This document shows positions 10,863 through 23,860 of a stretch of 64,000 bases of DNA, piece by piece; within the stretch, counting starts at the first letter, position 1; the number at the start of each line of letters is the position of its first letter. Both the position numbers and the translations under genes were made by a program. The stretch comes from Akebia trifoliata (taxonomy: Eukaryota; Streptophyta; Magnoliopsida; Ranunculales; Lardizabalaceae), in assembly GCA_017979445.1 (NCBI GenBank), contig CM030714.1, forward strand, positions 6,200,001 to 6,264,000, written 5' to 3'. The notes beneath the pieces were generated by a model. The model saw nothing but the letters and a program-made list of their open reading frames with translations, had not been told where the DNA came from and searched no databases.

Positions 10863-12176
10863 ACATCTATATATAAACTAAAATAATGGAGTTTGAAATG
10901 GCTCATCTCTTCTAAAAGCTTATCACTTGTAAATAATATGATTTTTAATTTTTGAAAAAAGTCATTAAATTATATTTTTTGTGGAATAAATTATAATTAA
11001 GTCGATACTTTGTAGATAACATGTTATTTTTTAGAAGGAATTTTTTTTAATAATTATTTGAAAATAATTTTTTCTCATTTAATTCTTGAGAACAAGAACC
11101 AATGGGTACCCGTGATTTTTGGTTGTTACGATTCCACTTATTTTAAATTCGGATCAGAAACTGACCCATTGACACCCTACCTATGATCAGCACCATTGGG
11201 TGTCAAATAAGTGTGATGATATAAAATAGTGCCTTATCTAGATTGGGCACAACGCCTATTTCAATGTTGAATCGATCTAATGCATATCCCAAGGTACTAA
11301 TGGAAATGTATCTTGAGGACATTCTAGGTGTATATCTCAAGATCTATACCAAGCCCATCTCTCGTACAATGTGTCATGATTGAGATTGAAACTTATCTAA
11401 GTAGGAAGAGATTTACAAATGGAAAGACTCCAAATTGGTAGAAAAATTATCTTATTTGGGAAAGGAGGGGATATTGATTAGATAGTTAGAATTTTGAATT
11501 AATTTGGACAGATAATTCCTCCTCCCCCATCTATTGATGTTATTCTCTCAACGTTAAGCCTAGGTCCTAAAACATAAAACCAACTCCCTTTTTTTACATT
11601 TCTTAAGTGTAATCTATTTATTAATTAGTTACATTATAATTTATTAAGGTGTATCAATTAAATTATTGGGGAAAATCCTCAAATAATTACAGGCATTTCT
11701 ATTTATTTCAAAAGTGTTATAAGTGTTAAAAAAATTATCGCATAGTGTTGATACTTTAAGAAGGATTTGTCAACACTTTTAGTAGTTTAGAAAATTTCGA
11801 TAATTATTTGAGAAATTTTCCTACATGTTATTTCCTTCATTTCAAACACTATCGTTCCCTTAATCGTTTATGTTGAATTAATTGTTTCACATAATCAAAC
11901 ATCAAAGTCCTATTTTCCCATGATCATTTTCTTGATGAATTCATATTTTCACGAAAATGTGTTATTTGCAAAAATACAAACCTTTAATGTTATTTCCTCA
12001 CGATTACCCTTACCCTGAAACTAAAAACAAACCCTCTTACGACATTACTTGGTACAATCAAACAAAAGAAAAAGAAATTACCCCAAAATACCTATTTTCT
12101 CAAAGCACATTTTCCAATAATATATATATTTCTTAAATATTTTTTTCTAGAATCACACATACACACCCAAAAGAGT
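10863..12176. other. Gene-free AT-rich region
   Basis: No supported gene. AT-rich sequence with old repeat traces (GACCCATTGACACCC at ~11162). No open frame with coding character. Confidence 0.4.
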
Positions 12177-12187
12177 AAGAGTCTTAT

Positions 12188-12536
12188 GTTTTTATTTTTT
12201 TATTTTTTACCCTCCCCTTCATATCGTAAGCATCCCCACCCTTTAGGTGAAACTAATTCTACGGTCACATGCACTGTCCCCTTGGAAAGTCCTACGTGAA
12301 ATTAGTTGAGTTAAGGATCAATGAGGCCTTAGAGAGTGGCCTCAAGAAATTCATTTCTTCGTGAGATTTTGAACACTTAACCTACTCTTTCCGGGGAGAT
12401 TATCCAGGCTCGGCTTACCACCAGGACAACCCTTTGGGATTGAGAAGGGGGGTAGTTAATCCCGTTATTTTCTACCTTAATAAAAGGAGGATTGGATTGG
12501 AATCATTCATTTTTTTCAACGAAAAAAAGGAGTAAA
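12188..12536 (-). mobile_element. tRNA-derived SINE, second family
   Basis: Read on the minus strand: an A-box-like TGTCCTGGTGGTAAGCCG (12428-12411) and a B-box-like GTTCAAAATCTC (12374-12363), then a body ending in GGGTGGGGATGCTTACGATA and an A-rich tail near 12190-12220. AAGAGTCTTAT occurs at 12177-12187 and 12537-12547, a plausible 11-bp target-site duplication. The copy is degenerate. Confidence 0.55.
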
Positions 12537-12547
12537 AAGAGTCTTAT

Positions 12548-15500
12548 TCAAACGCGGCTTAAAGAAGCTCTCTCTTAAATGTGCTTTAACACATGGTGGT
12601 GGGTCAAAAGTTTAAACTCTGAAAGTCACCCGTGACCATGAATAGATCAAAAAGTCAAGTCAAGCTTGATGCAGTCTTTTCTTCCTACTGCTCTTTTTTC
12701 CTTGATTTGGTAAAGATACCACGGTAGATGGGGTCCACATGAAACTGATGTCCAAGAAGACTTGAACCCAAGGCATGATTAAAATCCATATCACTGTCAT
12801 CTTATTGGCCAAATCACCTATTTTTATATATATCATGATCTCCACGTCAACAATATCCACCCAAAAAAGGTGACAAAGACAATCTCCTAATTCTAATTAA
12901 TTATTCAGATTAAATCTAACTTGATTGATTATTATTCCATGGGTTTGTGGCTCATCACTCTTAATAGAGCTAGGTTGCTTTACCATTAGATTATAGAGGA
13001 TGGGATCTATCTACTTGTTCATGAGATTTGAAGGTTCAAGGAGAAAGAATCTTTAAGTTGAAGATGAGGTAGTAAAACTTTTATCATAGAAATACAAGAT
13101 AGAAATAATCAAAGGTTTTTATAAGAAAATTGAAGCTAAGGGTCTTTCTATTATTTTATAGACAAAGTTCTTCTGTTAAGTTTGTAAGGATTGGGCACTC
13201 ACATATCAAAGATTATACAAGCATTTAATATGAAATGCTTCTCAAATTAAGTTACGCCTAAGAGAAATAATTAAGAATCGTGATAATCTTAACTTACCTC
13301 CATGGCATACTTAATTGACACTCCTAAAGTGACATGTTTGGGAATTGTAGATCTGTATGTCTCAAGATACACAACTATATTTTCCCATAAAAAATGTATC
13401 TTGAGAGAATTGTATATCTCGAGGAGTACAAATTTACAGTTTTCAAACCTATCATATCAAGGTGTCGATTGAGTATACCATGTGGGTAAGTCATATTATC
13501 ACAACGCAATAATTAATGAGCAATATTTCTTCGAACGGTTGGCTCAATGACAATATTAGATCCAATAAGCGGTGAGAGCCCGTAAATTGTGTGTTTGATA
13601 CCTAATATGAGCAATATTTCCTTGAAACCATTTGCAAGGGCACTCCCTCACGTTCCCGGTGCATGCGATATACAGGCATTGCACTAGCCTAGAGGAAGGA
13701 CCCATATATACCTTGGCTCATCCAATCCCCTTAATCGGACGTAAGTCTAGACACCTTGTTATAATAATAATAATAATTAATGAATTTCTAAGGCCTTGAA
13801 CAAATTGAAAGAGAATTTTCCTTTAAGTGAATCAAAGAATATTTCTAGGTCCCGAGAAGACAAAATCTATGAGGTTTTCCTTCAATTAAAAAACATGTTA
13901 AATATATCTAATTCTCACCAAAAACCTCTAGTGACTCTTCAAAATTACCCTTATGCAATAGTACCTTTAAAAGTAATAATTGGACTTATGGCATGATTTA
14001 TGATAGGTTGATGCACAGTCATTATATCATAAATTCCGGGGTATAATCATATTATAATGGTGTGGTAAGATGACTACCTCGTAACAATATAAAAAGTAAA
14101 AAATAAAATAAAAAATGACGGCAGTTACAAACAATAAATTGGCTCTATAATAGGTGTCTATTATTTTACAATTATTGGAATAGGTACCTGGTGTAGGATC
14201 ATCATGGCTGTTACATTACCCTTATGACTGTGATCCTTTCAAATCATGATCAACACGTAATATTACATCATATTTATATAATTTCTTTCTCATATATATA
14301 TATATATTAACATTCACCTCCAACCCATTGAACCATGCTTTAGAAGTATATCATATATACTTTATTTAACTCACCTATATAACATGTATTTAATTACATG
14401 CAAAGAAATATGAGCCACCATCCATTTGATAGATCAATGAACAATCATGCATCCAAGTGTACCTTTACAACCACCATTGTTCTAAGTGTACATCACAATG
14501 TGTCTCACGTCGTAATCGCACACCTAGAAATGGTACTCAAGTCATGTAGTCTTGCTCATACTTGATATTGGGGATAACTTTACCGAAAGCTTGAAGTAGA
14601 CAATTATACTCACTTGCTAAAGCTTTAGCATTCTCCATATTGATATGTGGGCCTTCTATGGCATGAATAACTTGTCCATCTCTCTTTTTTAGCCTATAAA
14701 ATGGGTTGGATTTTATTTGAAATACGAGGGATTTATTTAGAATCCAAATTTAATTGGTTTGAGTTCTTAGAATAGATCCGAATAAAAAATGGATTGAATA
14801 TAATTTGATATTCTTTGATCCAAGTCAGATACAAATTTATATACCTATAATCGATTAGATCTGTATGATATATTGCTTTGAAAATTATATTTTTAAATTT
14901 TTTAAAATATATTTTTTCTATTACTTTATACAACATGAGTTCTTATAAAATAAAATGATTATAACGACAAAAGAGAATAATATAATAATTAGCAAGGAAG
15001 TATAATAAAAAAATGTTGAACAACATGTAATTAATCGACCCAACCCAAATCAAGCAATTAGGTTCGAATTGGGTCTAGATTAAGCAAAAGAAAAGTGGTT
15101 TCGATTTGATTTTACCTAGTGGGATTACAGTCAAATATGGATTTGGGTCCAGATAAAAATTTTCAGAACTTAATTTGCATGTACGCATGTTTGGATCGGA
15201 TCCGACCCATTTTAAGCCCAATACTCCTATATACTATAAATACCATAATCCTTGCCTAGTCATGTCTTCAAATTATTGATGTCAGGCATACCTTTTGTAG
15301 CAATAGTCAAGCATGCCATTAATAAATAATGGCATATGGTTAAAGGGATATAGTAATGTTTGAGACCTCGAGAATGTCAATATCATTTACAAACATGTGT
15401 TTTTCATATCCATCTTTAAAGAAGATATCTCTTATTTGTATTTTAGTGTAAAAAGGAAGGGTCTTTATGAAAATTTTGCAATGAAATTTATTTTTAATAA

Positions 15501-15635
15501 TATTTGAAATTTTATGATATTTACAACAATACTATTGCATAATTAGCAATTTAGCTTAAAATTCTTTTTTTTTCACTCTAAAAAGACAAATAATGATTCT
15601 TTTTACAGAGATTTATGTGGTTCCTCCTATGGATG
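12548..15635. other. Gene-free region
   Basis: No supported gene. Short open frames (for example 13796-13996) lack recognisable motifs. The sequence is AT-rich with (TAA)n near 13760 and TA runs near 14290; GACCCAACCCAAATC-type motifs near 15040 resemble old repeats. Confidence 0.4.
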
Positions 15636-16052
15636 TACATTTTACCCAAATCGAAAATCGGACCGAAAAAACAGGTTGAACCCATTCGAGTTAAGATTTA
15701 ACCGAAACCGAAATTTTTTGATCTAAGTCTGGGCTTACCCATCCAAAACTGGACCGAATATGAAATAAAGATCGATATTGAATCGAAATCCGATCTATTA
15801 TAATATCTTTATTTTTAGTAGTTCTAGCACAAATTAGCACTTGGCGAGTTGGTAAGACTTAGTGCATTTGCTAAATCCAAGGACTCCCCTGGAATCCATT
15901 TTGTATAAAAATATTTCAATCAAATATTTGAAATTTTGATTCTACCCGAACCCAAGATTTTCGGGTTGATCTCGATTTTAGCCATACCCAGACCAAATCC
16001 AAAAATTTGGTTTGGTCATGTTCGGATTTTCCCGAATGTACATCCCTAGTTC
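15636..16052. mobile_element. hAT-like non-autonomous fold-back element
   Basis: Ends are inverted: GGATGTACATTTTACCC on the left and GGGATGTACATTCGGGAAAA (inverse) on the right, both continuing into sequence rich in CCGAACC/GACC motifs. Flanks GTTCCTCC and GTTCTCCC look like an imperfect 8-bp target duplication, as for hAT. A tRNA A-box-like piece (GGCGAGTTGGTAAGAC, ~15843) suggests a nested SINE fragment. Confidence 0.45.
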
Positions 16053-16244
16053 TCCCAAGATTGAGATAAGTCCACGGATCCATACATCTTTTCAAGGAAC
16101 AAAAAGAGAAATATAATACCCAAAAAAATATGGAAATACCATCAAGAATCCTCAACTGAGTGGGACGAAAAACTGTTGAATGATTAATAGTACTCCTTGA
16201 TAACTAGTACTATCAGACTCCAAGAATTAGATCATATAATATGC

Positions 16245-16865
16245 ATCCTTTAGATAAATCTCAATTGTTGGATTTTATATTTACATGGTCGCGACTGCGT
16301 GTTTATTTATGACTCTGAATTTCTGGATCTGCTCCTCTAAGTCACCGTGTACAAAGGCTGCTTGACAGCAAGTAGTTGCCAGAAGTTTAGGTCAAACATT
16401 ATGAAAAGAGCCACAATAATGGACCGCAGTTTGTTTTAACCCCAATGGACAAAAACTTCATTGTAGTCCACACCTTCCTTCTTTCTCAGAGTACCTTTTC
16501 ATGATCAACCATGGCTTGTATAATTGTCCAACTGCCAACATCTGAAACTCCACTCATATAAAAATGCCAACTTTATAATTATTTGTGCTTAATCAAAATT
16601 TCATGGATCGGAGTCTCTTACCGAATTATAATTCTCAACTAGAGCTTAATAAACTTAGTAATTTAATTCAATCTAATTGTAATTGGGCAGGGCTCCATGG
16701 CTTGTGAAAAAATACATGATCTTGACCATGTAAACAATCCACTTTTCATGATTTATCTTTCGATACATATCAATGGCATATGTATTATTGTGGAGATATG
16801 TATAAATCTTGACCATTGGATTTCGTAAACACGGTGCTTACATGCATCCAATCCTGATCGATTAT
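16245..16865. repeat. Two degenerate copies of MITE family 2
   Basis: The right-arm signature is seen at ~16255-16300 (CTCAATTGTTGGATTTTATA, TTTACATGGTCGCGACTG) and ~16800-16850 (CTTGACCATTGGATTTCGTA). At ~16715 CTTGACCATGTAAACAATCC is its inverse. No gene lies here. Confidence 0.4.
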
Positions 16866-18360
16866 AATAATATCTGTTTGGATCAAGCATATATTGCTTC
16901 TTCAAGGACATTTTTAATAGTTCATAGTGGGTTCCAAGCCCATGAAGATGTTCAAATCTAGTGTTTAGAAATCACCAATCAAATTTAATTGGTCAGTAAG
17001 CCCAAAAGAGTGCCTCATGGTTGGAGACACCGATCAAAAAAATTTCCCATCTTGGGCTTCATACAGAAGCCCATTTTTGGTTTCGAAGACCATGATGAGA
17101 GATGCTTTAATCGAATGGCTAGAATCAAAGTTTGCTATCCAGTAGAGGAGAAAACTTTATTTCCCTTAAATATATATATAGTCTTCAGCTTAACCAAGCA
17201 AATATTTTTTTGCTATAAATTCATTGATTTCAACCTTGTACTAATCATTAGAAACCTGTCAACTTAAATAAAATGTGAACTCACTTAAGCGGTTTTATGC
17301 TCTTCCACCGACTAATCCCAACAAAACCCTAAGGAAGAACAAGAAGGATAGAAAAAAAATGTATTTTGGGAATGAGAACAACTGCAACTACCTGCAAATT
17401 GATTTATATATCAAATATTTAAATGAATCTTGACATATACTGGCTTCAATATAAACAATTCCATATTTAAAATAGAGGATTGGAAGTAGAATAAAGTCTA
17501 CATCACATGCTACCCATGTCAAAGAAATAACAAATTTCAATTAAAAAAATTGATTAAAATATGAATGCAACCAAGTTGTTACTTTCGGATGGGGCGACGG
17601 GAACATAAAAAGAAAATTTAAAGATTCTTGTAAATTTAATTATATTTCCTAATTAGGGTATTGAAAAACTCTTGATCGGAAATTCATGCATTATTACGAA
17701 TCTATGAATCACACTATTGTATTTTATAGATATATTGGATCATGTTGGTGATTGATCACTAGGGATTTACTATTCTTGGATATTATTTTACATGCTCGGC
17801 GACATAGTGAAAATAAACATGAAAACTAGTGTTTTAGGGTTTTGAGGTCAGAGAGAGGTGTTGGAGGAAATCAAGGCAATAATTCTGACTTAGAATTAGT
17901 GAATCACTTTTATTGCATCCTATACATGGGAACTGGCACTGCTGGACCACATAAAATCTTGTGTCTTGTGGTGCTTTGTGATTGACTCTTTTGTTTAAAA
18001 AAAAAAAAATTTATTTTCATGATTTGATATGGGGTTTCACACTACAATATATTTCTTAAAAATTTACTAAAATCAGCTATAATTATCTAACCTCTCAAAT
18101 AGGTATTTAATACATTTTTGGGTTACATATAATACTAGAGATAAGTACACTTGGACTATACTTTAGGTTCCTAAAAGTTTGCTTAATTTCCTACCACAAA
18201 CTTCATTCTTTAAAGGCAAAAGTAAGGTGCGTATGAATTTGTAATGAAATAAAACACATCCATAAAGTGAAACACAACAAATCCCCTCTCTCTTTCACTG
18301 ACCAAGTCCTCTCTCTCTCTTTCAAGTCTTAACTAATCAAACCACCTTTCTTTTCAAATC
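16866..18360. other. Gene-free region
   Basis: No supported gene. An open stretch at 16989-17267 has no recognisable domain and mixed composition. A CT-rich tract lies near 18290-18325. Confidence 0.4.
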
Positions 18361-18484
18361 AATTTATTTGGTGGTAGAATCAAACTACACCCTTTTGAAT
18401 TTTAGTAAAGTCTTTATCTTTGATCAACTCAATTATTTATTGTGGTGGTAGAATCAAACCACACCCTTTTGATTTCTGTTAAAG
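18361..18484. repeat. Direct repeat pair, ~50-bp unit, 72-bp period
   Basis: TGGTGGTAGAATCAAACTAC followed by ACCCTTTTGAATTTTAGT at 18361-18411 recurs as GGTGGTAGAATCAAACCACA, CCCTTTTGATTTCTGT at 18433-18484. Confidence 0.7.
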
Positions 18485-19529
18485 TAGATGGTCTTAAGTG
18501 AATTTGAAATGGTAAGCTAGACTTATTGTAAAAGCATTGTCTAATATATAATACTTGATGATTCAATCAGGAATATAAAATAAAAATCTTTGACATATCT
18601 TCTCCTGTCCAAGAAAACAAAATTGATTGGTGGAGTAGGAGATTTAAATAAAAAATTGGTGCAAGAAAATAACATAATTTTTTATTTTTTTTTTAAGTTA
18701 TAGAACTCTCTAAACACTTTAGTAGTTAGAAACAGTCAAAGTTTTTTCTGGTCAGGAGAGAACTTGACTAAATGAAATCCCTTCACATTGAAATTTGAAC
18801 TGGGTTGAGATTTAAAATTTCAAGTGGATGGAAAAGACATCAACAAGGTTAAATCTATCAAAAGTATTTCTTTGTAAGGGTCTCATCAGGGTTTTAAAAC
18901 CCAATATCTTTTCTCGTTTTGTCTCGTCCTCGGATCCACTCATCCGCAAATACCAAGCTGACTCTCTTGCGTCAACCTATTATAATCTACCAAAATTATA
19001 AGTTTTCTTATTTTAAGATGGATAGCCTTACTAAGTTAGTAAGGAGTTCACCCTTACTAAGGGTTCTTGAGATCATCTCTTGGCATCCAAAAAACATGAT
19101 CTGATGTTTTAGGGTTGTAGAGGATGGAATTCTTTGAATTTTCAAAAAAAAAAAAAAAAAAAAACAAGGATTATTTTTCACCATTGAATTTTATTTTTAA
19201 ATTTGAGAGTTATGTGGAAGTTCGATAACCATTCATTTTCAAAACCTTGGGACTTAATTCAAAAGAAATTGTTTTTTTGCCTTTTTTGGATCTTTGTTTT
19301 TCAAAGAAACTTATTAGAGGGCTGTGGTGTTGGATTTGATGCGGTAATCCATTTGAGCAAAATGACCCTCAGTGAGGATCAAAATCTTACTATGCTATTA
19401 AGGAAAGGGTTTCACTTACCAATTCACTTACCAAAAGCTAAAAAAACATCAAATCACGAAAAAATAATTATTTTACAAGAAAAATACACAGCCAAGTTTT
19501 CATCAACTCAAACGATGTATTTAAAATAT
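18485..19529. other. Gene-free region
   Basis: No supported gene. Contains a palindromic CCTTACTAAGTTAGTAAGG motif at about 19027-19045, also found in the arms of the 22.1-kb hairpin, and an A-run near 19145-19164. The open frame at 19203-19577 runs into the next MITE and shows no domain. Confidence 0.4.
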
Positions 19530-19789
19530 GAGAGCTGTTGTTGGCACCCCACCTTTAACTTATTACATCTCAATTAAAAAAAGTAAGTCAATGGTTGAGA
19601 TTTTATATGAGCATAAGCCTGACTGTAAACAACTGCTGAAGTTATTTGAATATGTTATAATTCTTTGTAATGTTGGTGTGATAACTTGAATCAAACTGGT
19701 GTAATGTTTGAAGGGTGTGTTTTAATCTATAATTAGGGTGTGATAAATAATTTATGAAATTGAGGTGTAATAAGTAAAAGTTGGGGCTC
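19530..19789. mobile_element. hAT-like MITE with 8-bp target duplication
   Basis: Left end GAGAGCTGTTGTTGGCACCC, then ACTTATTACATCTCAATT; the right end is the inverse (AATTGAGGTGTAATAAGTAA, AAGTTGGGGCTC), lacking ~14 bp of the left-end sequence. TAAAATAT flanks both sides (19522-19529 and 19790-19797). Related ends occur near 30.7 kb and 36.6 kb. Confidence 0.7.
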
Positions 19790-19797
19790 TAAAATAT

Positions 19798-21496
19798 ATA
19801 AGGAGTCATCTAGGATCTTGGACGAGTCGATGTGGTGGAGGATTCACCAACCATCCCAGTTGCCTCCAAGATTGGATGACAAGGATGAGTTTTAAAACAA
19901 TGGGTCTCATCGGTCAACTTGTCAAATTTTCTTGTGAAACTTCTTTCTTATTATTTTCTTTCTCTTCCTTTTCAAAGAATAATCTAGCCAATCATGGAGG
20001 TTACTTCTAATTCGTATACAATATTTTTACATGGGCGAGATTTTGCTATAGTCCAACGAAAATGTTTGTTAGTTGGAGACCCATGGGTCTTCTAAATTTC
20101 ACATATCCATCTTTATAGCCTAAGGGCATGTCTTGATTTTTTTTTTTTATAAATAATATGTGATCAATCCCTTAAACGCTTTAAAACTCACCTAGAATAA
20201 GATATCCTCAACTTGAATAGGATATCCATGGAGTGGACTTGACACAATGATGCTCTTGACAACAGATTTCATAATCTATCTCAAGATACATGAAATGAAG
20301 AAAAAATATTTTTATTGATTTGATGATAAAATAGAGATACAAATCTCAGTACACTTGATTAATAAAGTATTTTTCTCTGATTACCAGTCAGATATAAAAT
20401 TGATAATGTGTAATTTTCTTCTATCTCGGTTTCACACTTGATCGACTAAGAAGATGATGCTTAATTTGTAGGCGACGGCTTGCGATGTTTGATATTCTGT
20501 AACGATTTTGTATGAATTCTTCTCTTTGAACTTCGCGTTTTATCAACTTAAAAAGATTACTTGATTTTCGTAAAAAGATTTTTAGGCGTGATGTTCTCTA
20601 AAATCAAAGTCCAAGTCTTTCTTGAAGAATCTTTCTTCTTCTTTGAAAGAAGGCTTAAAAGTTTCTTCTTCTTTAATTAAAGAAAGAGTTTTTGTTTTCT
20701 GAGAGAAAATAATCTAGAGATCCTTCAAAATGAGGAGGTTTATGAACTTAAGATAAATTAACATTTCAACTATGTCTTTGACTTACTGGACTTTAACTAG
20801 TTAGTGTAAAGGTTAAATTAGTCAAATTCTAATTTTGATGACTCTATGAATTTTTAATGAGCCAAAGTTATTTGTTTAGGTGTAAGACCCAATATTTAAT
20901 ATGAATCACTTGGATTTATTTAGTTCATGAGCTTTATCTAGAAAAGTTAAGCCCAAGCATAGGGCCCTCATTCCCTATCAATCAACCTAATTTAGATATG
21001 TAGGCCACTTTCTAACTCATAAGGACTTTATCTTGATTTATGAAATATGTATAGACTTTCCTACAATTTCGATGTCTATAGTATACTTTCGTGAAATTTG
21101 CACTATCTTTGAAGTGAACCTATCACACATTTTTGTGACATGCAAATGGTTCTTCATATGTAATAAAAATGAAAAAAATATAATTAAATAGATAGACAAA
21201 TAAATTTGTTCTAATTTCTAATACAACATCTAGGCTGAATTGACCCTCTTCATATAGGTAAATGTCTCAAAAAGATTTTTATTTGGAATGATTTTTTGGA
21301 GACCAATTGGGGTGCCCAGTCAAAAATCTGATGGAGGATTGTAAAAAGACACTCTTCGGGACTGAAACTTCTTTGGCATCGCTTTGATCCTTTAGGGTCC
21401 GAAACCCATTAGGCTTCGTATGGGTCCATTTGACCTTTAGGCTGATGAGGGGCCATCCAATTTGGATGGAATTCTTTTTCATGAGTTGTGACCCAT
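19798..21496. other. Gene-free region
   Basis: No supported gene. The strip 20880-20990 (GTGTAAGACCCAATATTTAA ...) has the look of an old repeat or LTR edge, but no pair or coding domain was found. Confidence 0.35.
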
Positions 21497-21657
21497 ACTT
21501 ATGAAAAAGGAACTCATATGTGTTCGCGTGCACATCGCACACAATCCCAACTTTGTAAATGTGAACTCCAACAGGAATTAATATCCCTAAATTTTAATTG
21601 TTGGATTTCTTATTTACTCGGTCACAATTGTGTATGAACATATGAGTTCATTTTCAC
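21497..21657. mobile_element. Fold-back MITE, family 2
   Basis: Left AGGAACTCATATGTGTTC... and AACTCCAACAGG are the imperfect inverse of right TTGTTGGATTTCTTATTTAC, CACAATTGTGTATGAACATA, TGAGTTCATTTTCACGAG. Same family as 6238-6412. Confidence 0.5.
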
Positions 21658-22079
21658 GAGTCTACATATTCCAAAAACATGTCAAATGTTGATCATTATC
21701 CCATAGTAGAATTGATTAAATGACGAAATAGAATCCATATCACCGACCCTAATAACTGGGATAAGGTACAAAGGTGATGGTTGGTAAGCTTTAGCTATTA
21801 AGGTTTCCAAAATTTTGGTTGAATGGTGAATCGGTGAGCTTACCACTTTAATAAAGTGCAAATTTCACATTAACACGTTAAGTAATGAATAAGTGGTGTT
21901 ATTTTTGGTCGGTAAGACAGTCCATATCGGATGTGAACAACAAATTGAATAAGCCAAAGTAGCTCCATACATCATTTAACAGGTGTGGTTGTATATAACG
22001 TAGTGTTATTCATTTACATTTTTATGCAAGAGTCCGACTAGCCTTACTAACTAGTAAGGAAAGAAGACCTTATTAAGAC

Positions 22080-22148
22080 TCATCCACCATCAAAACAAAA
22101 TCTTGAGATTCATAACAAATCTCAAGATTTTGTTTTGATGGTGGATGA
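22080..22148. repeat. Perfect 31-bp hairpin with 7-nt loop inside a longer fold-back
   Basis: 22080-22110 and 22118-22148 are exact reverse complements; the loop is CATAACA. Weaker pairing extends outward to about 22030-22195 (CCTTACTAACTAGTAAGG on the left; CACTAAGTTAGTCAAG on the right), giving arms of about 70-80 bp. The size resembles a young MITE or a microRNA-type fold-back; no target duplication was identified. Confidence 0.75.
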
Positions 22149-23638
22149 ACTTTAGTAAAGTCTTTTTTCTTCACTAAGTTAGTCAAGAAAGTTAGTTTTT
22201 TTTTATTCAATTATGTTAGACCAATAGACGAGCGAGAAACTTCCATTCTCATAAAGTAATTAAGATTGAATTTGCATATTTAATAAATCATATAATTGAG
22301 CTTTTGGTATCATAAGGGGTAACCGAAGGCATGAGCCATATGTGTTTGTGCATGGGTGTGTATGTACAATGACCATTATTTGAGGTACACTTCTTGATTT
22401 TGGTGAAAATAAGATGATATCCAAAGGTTCTTAAATTAACTTATTACTTGACTTTGGTCTTTCATGAACAACCAATATAAAGTGATTGAAGTACTTTCAT
22501 CTTTAATTTCTTTTTCCTCAAAATCAATTGTCTTCAACCTATTGAAAAAGACTTGTTTGCCCCTATCTTCAGCTCCTAAATTTTATCTCCTTCAACCTTC
22601 AAACCTCAATACCAAGAAAAAGATTTTGAAAAAAAAAAATAAAAAAATCAAAGAGATTTGAAAATAGATTGTAAATGACAAGGATTAAAAAAATGTTTAA
22701 TCCAAAAGAGGTTAAAGATAACAAGATTTCAGAGAAAAAAAATCTAGGGTTTCTAATAATGAGGATGCTATCATAGGCATTTTGATCATTTTCAATTAGT
22801 CAATCAAGAAAGATAGAAATTAATGGCACATTTTGTCAATCCTTAAATGTTATCAGAATTATTATGTTCATTGGAAAGTAAAATTAAATCAAATTTCACA
22901 AAATACTGGATCGACCAATTACATGAAGTTGCGTGTATTAAGGTCATCCCCAATTTACAAAATTACCCACATTATATATTATGTGATGGATCGATTGAGA
23001 TTTGTGAAATCTTGAATTGTGAAGTTAATTAATTAAAAAACATTATATATTGTTGTTGCATGTAAGCCCACAGTGTTGATTAGATTGTGAAGTGTGAAAT
23101 GTTGCTTGTTAGGGTTTTGGTTTGTGATGGAGGTGAGAGACGTCTATATCTGGTGTAATATATATGGGAATCGACCTAACAAAAAACCTGCCCTCCCATT
23201 GATGGAGACCCCAAGACAAAAGAAGGGGCCAAATCCCATAATAATAGATACTTAAAACCACACAACAAAAGTCAACAATATCAGGCTCTTTTTATATTCT
23301 TTTCTTCTCTCTCATAAAAAGTCGTACCATTCAAGCAACCGCCCCTTCTTCCAAACAACACTTGAGATTCGATACCGTCACACTTCTCTTTCTCTTTCAA
23401 ACCAGTTATCAATGGTCTTCTAGACTATCTCTTTCTCTCTTAGAATCAATTATATTTAGGGTTCTAAAGCTAGGGTTTTTTATTTAGGAACGGATTCTAC
23501 TGAGTCTGGGTTGACTCAGTCAAAGTTGAAAAAACAATCCGTCCAAAAGTAGTTCAACTTGATTTTGATATAAATTGACAAATATATGAATAACTTCAAA
23601 AATAATTATTTATATTATAATTTTATTAATAGTAATGT
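22149..23638. other. Gene-free region with a promoter-like strip
   Basis: No supported gene. 23280-23460 looks like a plant core promoter and leader (CTTTTTATATTC, then long CT-rich tracts TCTCTTTCTCTTTC), but the ATG at 23413 is followed at once by a stop. It may be the orphaned 5' end of a lost gene, or chance. Confidence 0.3.
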
Positions 23639-23653
23639 AATCATAGAATCTTA

Positions 23654-23860
23654 ACTCACTAGGATTTAGTTGAGATGGCAAGACAAGACGGGTCCGGTTT
23701 ACTCCCTAAATTATGACTTTGAGTCTTTATATGACACTCCACGTAAAGTGGCCACTTACCTGCTGCAACACATGACAAGGTGGGATGGTGCGTGCGGGCC
23801 CAGGTAGATTAGTCTTACCTAAGATGGGAATACTCCTTAGACTATAATAAAAATGAAAAT
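23654..23860 (+). mobile_element. SINE with 15-bp target-site duplication
   Basis: The element is flanked by exact AATCATAGAATCTTA at 23639-23653 and 23861-23875. A perfect pol III A-box match, TAGTTGAGATG (23667-23677), is followed 38 bp later by the B-box-like GACTTTGAGTC (23715-23725). The 3' end is A-rich (AATAAAAATGAAAAT). A truncated relative lies at 10703-10862. The exact duplication suggests a fairly recent insertion. Confidence 0.75.

Noticed and set aside
15843..15890. A functional tRNA gene
   Set aside because: Only an A-box-like piece is present; there is no cloverleaf or proper B box.
16989..17267. A 92-codon gene on the plus strand
   Set aside because: No ATG with good context, no domain, AT-rich end; not distinguishable from chance.
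23413..23460. A gene starting at the ATG after the CT-rich leader
   Set aside because: A stop codon follows after two further codons and no downstream exon was recognised.
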